DNA of 64,000 bases. It comes from Bullera alba (lineage: Eukaryota > Basidiomycota > Tremellomycetes > Tremellales > Bulleraceae). Below are positions 1 through 10,355 of this stretch, piece by piece. Made by a program: the position numbers and the translations under genes. The stretch is taken from contig BCIX01000001.1 in NCBI GenBank assembly GCA_001600095.1, positions 7,948,738 to 8,012,737 on the forward strand, written 5' to 3'. The notes under the pieces were generated by a model that was not told where the DNA came from, did no database searches, and saw nothing but the letters and a program-made list of their open reading frames with translations. The stretch's first letter is position 1. Each line of letters begins with the position of its first letter.

Positions 1-535
1 TCGATCGCATCCGTAGCTAGCATTGCGGTAACTTCCTTGATCGCTCGAACCCGTCCGGGATTCCGCTGGAGAAACCGTCGAAATCGATACCATGAGATAG
101 CCTCCTCTTCTCCATGAATGTCATTGGCTATCGATTTGGGCGGTACTTGAACGCAAGACCGCAAGTGCTGTTCCGTAGCTGCATTCCACTCTCGATCCAC
201 CAGAGAGATTTGCTTTGTTTCCTGGACGTTCAGGAGGGCTACGATTGAGGTTTTGATCTGTGAGGTAGTCGAATAGCTGAACGGCGATTATGCGGGTCTG
301 TGGGTACGCCCATCGTGTCGCTGTCACTCTCTGAGTGGTACGTGCTGTCGAAGCAAGGTATGCTATGGTGGTAAGGACAACACAGGACAGCTCATAGCAC
401 GAGTACGTTGCAAGAGCTGTTGTGGTTGCTGCTACAGTTTACGTAATTCGAGTCGCCCGGTGACCAAGGTGGTGATGAAAAAGTCGATCAAGCGTCTTGC
501 TATTCCATCGCATTCAACCCATACCCCAGCTCACA
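1..535. other. 5' flank of the protein phosphatase 5 gene
   Basis: I see no convincing gene here. The short open frames on both strands have no recognisable domain and no splice logic. The last 100-150 bases before the ATG at 536 are presumably promoter and 5' UTR of the phosphatase gene. Confidence 0.4.
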
Positions 536-2969
536 ATGTCGGCAGAACAAAAGCTCAAGGACAGCTTGGAGACGCTCATCGGAGGTGGAAACTCGCCTGG
601 AGCTTCATCTTCGGGCGGATCGAGCATCACCGCAGTCGAGGATGATATCACGCCATTCCCAAGTCCCGTCCTTTCCGCCAAAAAGCTAGCTGGGCTGTCG
701 CGTGAGTGACCTAGTCGATCACCCGGATTCGCGTACAGACACTGATGCTGGGAATTTTATGGTAGTTTCGAACGAGGGCGAGCTGGAACTCGAGGTGGAT
801 ATGGAGAAACACGTCTCGGATGAGGACAGGGCCAAAGCGGCGGAAATCAAGGTCAAGGCCAACAAAGCGTTCGCGGGTGAGTTCGGTCGTCAATGCCGAA
901 GGGCGGCATACACAGAAACGAGAAGCTGACTCTGTTACGTCCTGTAGACAAGGACTTCAGCTTGTCGATCGACTTGTATACCGATGCTATCGCGCTCAAC
1001 CCGAAAGATTCGACATTTTGGAACAACCGAGCCATGTCCAAGGCCAAGCTGGAAGAGCACGGAGGTGCTATCGCCGACGCCAGTGAGTGATACCGTCAGC
1101 CAGCTAGTCACAAGACTGATTATCCCTATAGCCAAGGCCACCGAGATCAACCCAGCGTACAGTAAAGCGTTCTACAGACGAGGAGTCTCGTACCTCTCCA
1201 TCCTTAGACCGACCGATGCCGTGTCCGATTTTAAGAAGGCTTTATCGATAGAACCAGGGAATAAGGCAGCTCGAGAGCAACTCAACGCCACTGTCAAGTT
1301 GATAAGACGTATCGAGTTTGAGAAGGTTGGTCTTTCGTCATTGATGCTAGTCGAGCCGTGCTGACGCCATCGCAGGCAATTTCTGTCGGCGACACGGAAA
1401 CCGCTTCGCATCGCTGTCTATCCTTAATAGCTTCAGGTGCCTGTACCCTCGACGTCAATGGCAAAGCCGACCATATGCCCCTTCCAATCATCCCAGACGA
1501 CCCAAGCGCCAGATATAGCCCAACAAAGGAGTTCGTCGAGGGCATGATAGAGAGCTTTAGCCAAGGAGGCAAGGTGCCCAAGCGAGTCGCATGGGAGATC
1601 ATCCTCGGTGTCAAAGCCATTGTAGAGCAGGAGAAGAGTCTAGTCGAGGTGACTGTTCCAGAGGGAACGACTTGTGATATAATCGGAGACAGTGAGTGTC
1701 GTAGCTATACAGACTTGCGCAATTTGGACTGACTTTTGCTTTTACTAGCTCATGGAGTGGGTTCCCTACTCCGTGATGCGGCGGAGCGAAAAGCTGATCT
1801 CTCATAGCAATTCTACGATCTCAAAAACCTGTTATCAATAATAAAGCCGCCTTCGGATACCCACATGATAGTGTTCAACGGTATGTCCACCTTAGAATAT
1901 GTTATAGCTCAAGCAAATGCTGACCAATCCTAGGTGATTTCGTCGACCGGTACGTGCAGGGTCATCGCCGATCGCGACATTCTGCTGACTAGTTGCTGTA
2001 GAGGCAGTTGGTCCATCGAAGTCGCCCTGACTGTCTTTGCGTACAAGTGGCTTTACCCGAATAGAGTGTTCCTCAACCGAGGTAATCACGAGACCAACGG
2101 TGAGCTGGCAGCGCTTTGACAAGAAGCGAAGAGGCATAGCTGACGCCACTGTAGACATGAACAAGGTGTATGGGTTCGAGGGAGAAGCAAAGTCGAAACA
2201 CGGAGAACAGACTTACAAGCTCTTCGCCGATGTCTTCACTTCGCGTAGGTCTCTACAATCACTTATCACTGGTCCCAAACTGAACTTCTGCAGTACCTCT
2301 TGCTACACTACTCACATCTGGTCTACCGCCATCGTCGACCAAGTCACCCGGGTCGCAACCTGCGATCCTGTCGTCCGAAGGCAAGAAGCGATATCTAGTC
2401 GTTCACGGCGGGCCTCCAGTCAGCAAGGACGGAGTGACATTGGAGGATATCTCGAAAGTGGAGCGATTTGGCCGACAACCTGGACAAGAGGGTATCATGT
2501 GCGAGATGCTATGGACGGATCCTCAGGAACAGCCCGGTCGGGCTCCTTCCAAGCGGGTGAGTTCTACAATCTCAGTCTATCTCGCCATCTTTGCTGTGGT
2601 GGACATGTGAAGGCGATCACTGACAGAAATATAGGGTGTCGGTCTTGCCTTTGGTCCAGACGTCACACGAACCTTTTGCGAAGCTAACGGACTCACCGCC
2701 ATCATACGGAGTCACGAAGTCCGACAAGCGGGATACGCCGTTGAGCAGGATGGTCTGTGCATCACGGTGTTCAGCGCGCCAAATTACTGCGACGCTACGG
2801 GTAACAAGGTGAGTCAATCTACTATCAGCCAGAGATCGGGTCACTGACAGAATGATAGGGCGCTGTGGTCAAGATGAGCGCTGATGGAGAGCTGGATTAC
2901 GAACAATTCGTCAATGTCCCTCATCCAGATCTCAAGCCGATGGCCTATTCGAGCGGATTTGGGTTCTAG
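536..2969 (+). CDS. PPT1: Serine/threonine protein phosphatase 5 (TPR-PP2A type)
   Basis: PP5 is a PPP-family Ser/Thr phosphatase that acts on Hsp90-bound clients and co-chaperones through an N-terminal TPR domain. The gene has about 12 introns. The spliced product begins [12 protein letters not shown], has a low-complexity Ser/Gly/Pro leader of about 75 residues, then three TPR units (for example [19 protein letters not shown] and [14 protein letters not shown]). The metallophosphatase core follows with GDTHG, GDFVDRG and GNHETN (metal ligands), then HGGPP, IIRSHE and FSAPNYCD, all in the family order, ending YSSGFGF. The GDTHG codons are split by two closely spaced introns. The leader is longer than in animal or budding-yeast PP5. 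The ATG at 536 gives the only frame that joins to the TPR exons. No key residue is missing, so an active enzyme is expected. Confidence 0.95.
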
Positions 2970-3418
2970 GCATATCCACGATATTATATCATCTCACGAG
3001 TCCATCTTTGCCATTCATATCGGAGTCATGCATCTACTCAGGATATCTCGAGGTCCAGTACTCACGAGGCCGTCCGAGCTCACTGTCACGTATTCCAATA
3101 CGCCGGTGCGACCTTTGACCATTCAACGTATTAAGTCAATGTCTGTACCCTCCGCCGACCCACTCCGCTCATCGCATATGCCGCCTCTGATATGTTACTG
3201 ACGCTCTGCTGTGTTACTGACAGTAAGCTCATTGGCAAGCTCAGCAACAAAATTGCGAGTCTGCACACCGTAATCTCATGTACTGCATAGTCTCTCTCAA
3301 CCATAGCATCGTAAGTATAGAAGCAGACTACTATCGTATAAAAGACAAGACCCAATATTCCCTCTTAGCGAATGCTGCCCGTGTAGCCAGGCCACAGTCC
3401 CTTTTACCAGCCGAAGAC
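2970..3418. other. Convergent 3' flanks of PP5 and the sugar transporter
   Basis: No gene seen. This gap lies between two genes that converge and should hold both 3' UTRs and polyadenylation signals. Confidence 0.5.
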
Positions 3419-5488
3419 CTAGTTGTCAACGGTACCCTCGACGGTTCCGTCCTCCCTGAGAACGACCTTGTCGACCTTGAGCGAGGCTTTGACTGGGTTG
3501 GGCTGGTTGTAGACCCATTCGAGCTGCTCCAGGGTTCGGCCTTGCGACTCGACACTATTCCAAGGGTCAGCTAAATTCCTGTAAGAAATTGTATGACGGT
3601 ACTCACCAGAAGAAGTACCACATGATCGACTCGAACACGTCCCATCCAACAAAGATGTAGATGTACTTGTAACCGATGTTTCGGAGAGCGCTAAGGGATA
3701 CGTCAGCACAGACTCATGCTGGAATTCGCGGAGTACTCACATTGGCCCGGCAAAGGTGTTGATGAAACCAATAGCGTTGACGATGATACCCGACGCGGCG
3801 AGACCTTTGGCTCGCATAGTCGTCTCGAGGGCCTCGGCGGGGATGACACCCTGCAGAGGGGTGTAGGTGAAAGAGAAGATGACGTTGAAGAGGAAGTATG
3901 CAGCGAGAGCGCCCGAGGCGATTCCCTTGGCGACGTTCTTGCCCTGATTGTCGAGGACGGCGGACAGACCGGCGTTGACACCGAGAGCGCAGGCGCAGAT
4001 GAAAGTTCCGATGATCAAGACTTTTCGTCTGGGCATCCTGTCGGTGAGGGACACTGCGGTGAGAGCACCAACGGCGGAGACGGCAGAGTTGAGCAAGTTG
4101 TAGCCGAGCTGCTGGGACACGGACGAGACACCCAAGTTGGCGTAGATGACAGTGTTGAAGTATCCGAGACCGTTACCGGAGAATTGACCAAAGACCGAGA
4201 TCATGAGCACCTGGGCCATTCTCCATCGACCGTTCTTGGTCAAGAACAGTGGTCGGTCTAGACACAAGGGTCAGTGGATTAGAGAGGAGACAAGGGATAG
4301 TACTCACAGTCCCACCATCTCTTGTCGATACCGTCAAGCTTGATGTTCTCCTTCATCTCCTCGATCTCAAGGGCGACGAGCTTCGAGTTGGGGTTACCGC
4401 CACCGTGGAACTTGGCGAGGAAGGCAACAGCCTCGTCCTCTCGACCGTTGGCCATCAAGTATCGGGGTGATTCTGGGATGAAGAACACTCCGACCAGCAC
4501 TATGCAGCAGGCGAAGGCCTGGAGGATGAGAGGGATCTGCCAGGACAAGTTTGAGTTGATAGAGTTGGTGGCGTAGGTGATTCCGGCAGCGGGGATTGAT
4601 CCACCGAACCAACCGCAGTTGTAGAATCCTACACACAGAGTCAATTGAGGTCTCCTGATACTCATAGCCAGACTCACCGGTGCATCTTCCTCGCCAATGA
4701 GGTGGGGCAATCTCGATCGAGTAGGCAGGAGCGGCAACAGTCATGATCGAAATTCCAACACCAAGGACGAATCGGGCGACGACGAACTCGGGGATACCTT
4801 TGGCGGCGGTAGCGATGACCATTCCAGCGATTATGACGATACCACCACAGAACATGGCCTTTCGTCGACCATATCGATCAGAAAGGATAGCGGCGAATGG
4901 AGCACCGACCATGGCGCCGCTAATCACAAGTCAGGACGGATACACCTCACACGACAAACCAGAATGAACTTACACAGTGTACATTGAGAAGATGAGCGAG
5001 ACCTTTGGACCGTCGGTGCCGGACTTGAATGTGTCTTGGAAGTATGGCATGGCAATCAAGGCGGTCATGAGGGAACCTTGAGGCGGAATGAGCAAGTGCC
5101 ACACAGATCAGCAAGTCGGACGGCCTCACCATCGTATCCATTGGCGCAAGAGCAGCAGAAGGCGATAAAGACGGAGACTAAAACAGCAAGTCAGATGGAT
5201 GTCGGGATCGCACACTTGGCGGTACTCACAGTAGAGCTTGATCGAGTTTCTGCTCCATCGTGGAATGTACGATTCCTGGATCGCAGCGTACATGGCGGCC
5301 TACCAACGTTGGTCAGAGATTATCCCATCCGCTAGGGCTATTTTGCCACTCACATCTTTGACGGCCTTGATCTTGGCTTCGGACAGACCGGCGGTGCCAA
5401 TCTTGGGCAAGTCTTCAACATGGTGGTCTTCACCCTTGAAGTCTTTCTCGTACTCGCCCTGCGGGGAGGGAAGTGGGACTTGAGACAT
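3419..5488 (-). CDS. MFS sugar/H+ symporter, lactose-permease (LAC12) like
   Basis: A twelve-helix plasma-membrane sugar porter of the major facilitator superfamily. The spliced protein starts MSQVPLPSPQGEYEKDF. It shows the loop 2-3 signature SDRYGRRKAM, the PROSITE-type sugar porter block around RFVLGVGISIMTVAAPAY, PESPRYLMANGR at the end of the N-half, QFSGNGLGYFN in helix 7 (typical of the fungal lactose/cellodextrin-permease subgroup), DRMPRRK, and the C-terminal GRTLEQLEWVY. At least eight introns interrupt it. It is divergent from the beta-mannosidase gene across a 1.2-kb shared promoter, which suggests uptake of a beta-linked oligosaccharide such as mannobiose. The substrate cannot be read from the sequence. 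Confidence 0.9.
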
Positions 5489-6693
5489 TGTCGTCCGAGT
5501 TGCCTATAGTCGAGGTCGTTGATCCAAGTGGTATCACCAAGGTGAGGATCGCTCTTGAGAGTGGAGTTGGCGGAGAGTGCTGAGGGAGATGTCTGGGACC
5601 CCGGGCTTAGGGACCTCTTTATAGATGATCGACACGCTAACACTCGTTGCCCCAGTGGAGTGACGACTTTGACGATCGCTACGGTCCGGCACTTTTGGTT
5701 TCGAAATACCTCTGACTTTGGGCGGATCCGGCTAATAATTCTCTGGGCTGAGTTTCACTTGACGGCAACGACGGCGAGTTACCGGACGGAACGGATGGCC
5801 AAGATGGTAACGCCAGTACACAGCCCAGGCACCAAACGGACCGTTTACCAAGTCATCACCTGATTTGCAGAGGGCAGAGGAGCATGATGAGCTTGTATTC
5901 CTCAAGCACTCCGTGGATCCAACATAGCGTACAACCTTGATCGCTGTAGAACGGTGAATGCCATCCCGGGCCGAGTGGACCACTCGGTTTCGGGGGCAAA
6001 CGTGCCGTAAATCTGGCATGCTGGGTCTTTATTTCTGACTCACTTGGACTTTCATGCACCGTCTCACTAGGTCTCACTACGCGCGGGTGCTCCACCCTTC
6101 GGCCCTTAGTCATCGATCAAGAGGCGTTGCACGATCCATTCCTGGCTTCCTGGCAGTCAGCTGTGGAGAGTAGTGAGATCCAATGGGCCGGGGGACGGGG
6201 CGGGCCGACGAAAGCCGATGATTGGAAAGGCTCGATCCTGCTCGATCTCATTTTGAAATTAGCCGCGGTCCGAGAATTGATTCCGTGTCTCGAGCGTTAT
6301 CTGCGCGAGTCTGCGCGCGATAGAGTCCTCTCCTGAGCAGTTCAGCACCTTGGATCGATCCATTTTGGCCATGCGCGAGTCCCTGCCGGTCCTCGGCTTC
6401 GGCAATGGAGGGGGATCCAATCGATATGCATACTCAAATGCTCCAGCTATGCCCCGAGTAGCAGCGAGTAGCCCAACAGAGCCCAGCCTCGGTTGGCACG
6501 GCTTGCCATGGCTTGCCTCGGACCTGCTGAGAGCCGACGTCCCGAGCACTACCGTCTTCCATCGACGACCGAGCCGTACCGCAACTTTCTGTGCAGATGT
6601 AGCTACTCTCAAGAGAGCGCAATTGGCATATACGCTCGACTTGTAAAAGTTTGACTTTGTCTTCAACATCGTACTCCACATCAACTCGACACC
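5489..6693. promoter_or_regulatory. Shared divergent promoter of sugar transporter and beta-mannosidase
   Basis: About 1.2 kb with no supported gene between two divergent sugar-use genes. It contains a perfect palindrome at 5971-5987 (listed separately) and a G/C-rich patch near 6185-6215. Co-regulation of the two genes is inferred from arrangement only. Confidence 0.5.
5971..5987. promoter_or_regulatory. Perfect 17-bp palindrome CCG-N11-CGG, candidate Zn2Cys6 site
   Basis: The sequence CCGAGTGGACCACTCGG reads the same on both strands around a central A. Zn2Cys6 dimers bind CGG/CCG half sites at fixed spacing; this is an everted pair (CCG...CGG) with an 11-base spacer. A Zn2Cys6 gene lies one gene away (10356-13253). 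Binding is inference. Confidence 0.45.
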
Positions 6694-9600
6694 ATGCCTT
6701 TCATCGAGCCCAAAGCGCCTACCTTTGTCCGATCCCAGATCAAGGATAATTGGTCTTTCAGCCAGGTCTCCTCGGAGCATTTCCCCTCTGTCAAGGAGAC
6801 ATGGGAGAGTTGTAAAGTGCCAACATCAGTTCATGTCGAGTTGAAGAGACTGGGCAAGATCTCCGACCCGTTCAAAGACCTCAACGAGTGGGAATGCCAA
6901 TGTGAGTCGGCGGCAGTCGTGTCGATGAGGACGTGTCTGACTCGTATAGGGATCCAAGAAGCCGATTGGGTCTTCAAGACCTCTTTCGAGGTCAAGGAGG
7001 CGGAGCTGAAGAAAGACTGCGTGGATCTCCTGTTCGAAGGGTTGGACACTTATTGTACAATCTCGGTGGTAAGTCCAGCTCTCCCCTCCAATACTCTTTC
7101 TGACCCGGCTACAGAACGGGCAAGAACTCACCAAAACGGACAACATGTTCCACTCGCACAGAGTGCCCTGTAAATCCGTTCTGAGGGTGGGAAGCAACGA
7201 CCTCGAACTGCACTTTTCCAGCCCATGGCACGAGGCCAGAGTCGCCGAAGAGCAGAATGGCGGGGCTAGAGCTCTCTGTGAGTGACCACCGTCCGCACAG
7301 GATCATCAATGCTGATCGGCGTACAGTCAACGGAGCTTCGAACCGGCTGTACTCTAGGAAAGCGCAGTACGGCTGGGGCTGGGACTGGGTGAGTAACCTC
7401 CAACACGAATCTCAGGCCCTACTGACCTACTTGTAGGGACCAATCATGATGACTGTCGGCCCATGGCGAGAGACTTTTGTCGAGAGCTACGATGTTCGAC
7501 TGGACGAGATCCGAATCGACACCGCCCTCTCTGGCGAGAGATACGACCAAGCAAGTCTTACCGCACAAATCGCCCACTCGGCTACCTCCAGCGAATACAC
7601 GTACGACGCCTATCTACGTGACGCAGAGGGCAAGGTGGTCGAGGCTGTCGAGGATCAACTCCCGACCCAGAAGATCGACTGGAGCTTCTCTGAGGGACAA
7701 GTGGACGCCTGGTACCCCAAGGGATATGGCAAACAGGCTTTGTACACCCTGGAAGTCGTGCTCAAGGACTCGGTGAGTTGTCAGAACTCGAATTGGGGAG
7801 TCACTTGCTGATGTTTTGCAGAAGGGCACCATCCTCGACAGCGTGACCAAGCGAACTGCCTTCAGAAGCGCAAAGGTCGTACAGGAGCCTCTCGAGGGTC
7901 AGGATGGAACCAGCTTCGTGTTCGAGGTGAACGGTATCAGGATCTTCTGCGGGGGTAGCAACTGGATCCCAGCGGACAGTTTCCTTACGGAGATCGAGCC
8001 GGGGAGGTTCAGACGATGGGTCGAATTGATGGTGAGTCGGTCGGGAGCATCCATATGGAATTATTGCTGATTGTTGTGAATAGGCGAGAGGAAACCAGAA
8101 CATGCTTAGAGTGTGGGGAGGAGGCGTCTATGAGTCGGAAGAGCTATACAAGTGAGTCCGTCTCATTCCCCATATTCCAGTCCGAGCTGATTTGGGTATT
8201 AGCGCGTGCGACGAACTCGGTATCCTGGTCTGGCAGGACTTCATGTTCGGCTGTGGTCTGGTGAGTCTTGTGCCCGTGGAAGGTCTAGGTGATAGAACTG
8301 ACAATCTGCGCAGTACCCCTCCTACCCGAAGATGAACGACAGCATCAAAGCCGAAGCCGAAGCTACCGTCATTCGACTCCGAGACCACCCTTCGGTTGTC
8401 ATCTTTGCCGGAAACAACGAGGACTATCAGGTCGCCGAGGACGCAAAGGTCATCGATTACAGTGATGAATCGGGCGACTACATGAACTCCAAGTTCCCAG
8501 GGTGAGTCACACCAGCCGCCTCCCCTTCTCTCCATCTTGAGCGTGAATGCTGACGACTGCAGACGACACATCTACGAGATTCTGCTTCCCGAAGTCGTGG
8601 AACGACTCTCCACCGTGTTCTACAGCCGGGGCAGTCCCTACGGCGGGGCATCATCGGGCGACTTGACTGTCGGGGATGCTCACCAGTGGAATGTCTGGCA
8701 CGGGACGCAAGAGCCCTGGAACAACTGGGACAAGCTGGCAGGTCGATTCGTCTCCGAGTTTGGAATGCAGGGCTACCCCGATCGCCGAACGGTCGACACC
8801 TGGAGCGACGACAAGAAGCAACTGTTCCCTCAGTCCAGAGTCTCCACGAACCACAACAAGGCGGTGAGCATCCCAGCTCCACTCCACTTCTCCCTACTGT
8901 TTCAATATACCTTGCTGACACCCGATAGGACGGTTTCGAACGTCGACTCGAGCTATACCTCATGGAGAACTTTAGACACGCGTTCGACATGCCCTCGTAC
9001 ATCTACTACACCCAGATCATGCAGGCGGAATGCCTCGCGGCGGCATACCGACTCTGGAGACGAAACTTCAAGGGCAAGGGCAAGGAGTACACCTCTGGAG
9101 CGCTAGTCTGGCAGATCAACGACTGCTGGCCATGTGTCTCGTGGGCTATTGCCGATTACTACCTCAGGCCAAAGTGAGCAAAACCCGACCTGTCCGAGCC
9201 ATCGCTAATAGCTCTGCAGGCCCGCGTTCTTCGCTATCGCCAGAGAGCTCCGTCCATACACTGTAGGAGTGAGTCAACGAACAAGGAATACTGTCTTGTT
9301 GGCTCGTGCTGATCCTGTGTTAGATCGCTCGAAAGGACATCAAGACGATGCGAAACAAGGCCTCGTCCGCTCTGTTCGACATCAACCAAGAGGTGTGCCA
9401 CACTCATCACTCTGCCTCGCGGCGCATATACTGACTCTGTCCGCAGATGCAACTCTGGGGCTGCAACTCTACTCTATCTACCAAATCGGTCGTCGTCGTC
9501 CTCGAGTCTTTCAACCTCAACACGTCTCAGCGATCTCAGAAGGAGTTCAACGTCGAGCTCGCCCCGAACGCATCCACCGAGATCTGGAAGGGCGACGTCC

Positions 9601-9962
9601 CCGATCAACCCATCAGGACAAACGACGCTCAAGTCCCCGAACCGATCATCGTCCAAGCGAGGCTGTACGACCCTAAAGACCGAAACACCGTGTTGGCGCG
9701 TTATGCAAACTGGCCCGAACCGTGGAAATACCTCGAGTTCCCAGACGCCAACCTCCAGATCAAGGTCACGGGCGATGAGATCGAGTTGTCGGCCGACAAA
9801 CCCATCAAGGGCGTCATCCTCGATACGGAGGGTGATGACGACGAGTGCGAGTGGTCTGACCAAGCCGTCGACCTCTTCCCAGGAGATGTCCAGGTGATCA
9901 CGGCAAAGGGCCTCAAGGGAAGAAAAGTCACTGCGAGGTTCATTGGCGATGGCTCTGCGTAG
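6694..9962 (+). CDS. Beta-mannosidase, glycoside hydrolase family 2
   Basis: The enzyme removes terminal beta-mannose from manno-oligosaccharides or N-glycan cores. About 13 introns; spliced length is roughly 865 residues, usual for GH2 beta-mannosidases. The order is an N-terminal jelly roll (SYSRKAQYGWGWDWGP region, with NMFHSHRVPCKS before it), an immunoglobulin-like domain, then the TIM barrel with LRVWGGGVYE, WQDFMFGC, AGNNED (acid/base Glu position of the family) and VSEFGMQG (nucleophile Glu), followed by WQINDCWPC. There is no signal peptide after MPFIEPKAPTF, so the enzyme is probably intracellular, like the fungal mannosidase B group, and would depend on sugar import. That fits the divergent transporter next to it. 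The ATG at 6694 opens the only frame that leads into the first conserved block. Confidence 0.93.
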
Positions 9963-10355
9963 ATGTTTGGTCTTTGGTGATTAGTTGGGCTTTCTGTAGA
10001 GATCGTAGAGAATGTATCAGTATTGTCAATCACCGTCTACGAGACAGTCATTCTGCTTGGGTCAGCCTGCTCGAGTTATACTTCCCCGCTCGTACGCCGA
10101 ACCTCAGATTGGCTCTCACACCTCAGGAGCTCACGGCACCAAAGGGTTTCGGTTGATCTGCGAAGCTCATCATCCCGGCAGCAGGGTGCGTACCGTCACA
10201 AGTCTGCGCTGAACACCGGATCAACACCTGCAGATGTGCATGCTGATCAAATACAACCACGATCACCTTTCGTGTCTATCACGTCGAGAACAACGTCGAC
10301 CTAGAAGCACTGATCAGCGTCTCCCATCCTAAGGACACCTTATCTAAGCCCCTGC
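9963..10355. other. Convergent 3' flanks of beta-mannosidase and Zn2Cys6 regulator
   Basis: No gene supported. The gap lies between two converging genes. Confidence 0.5.
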
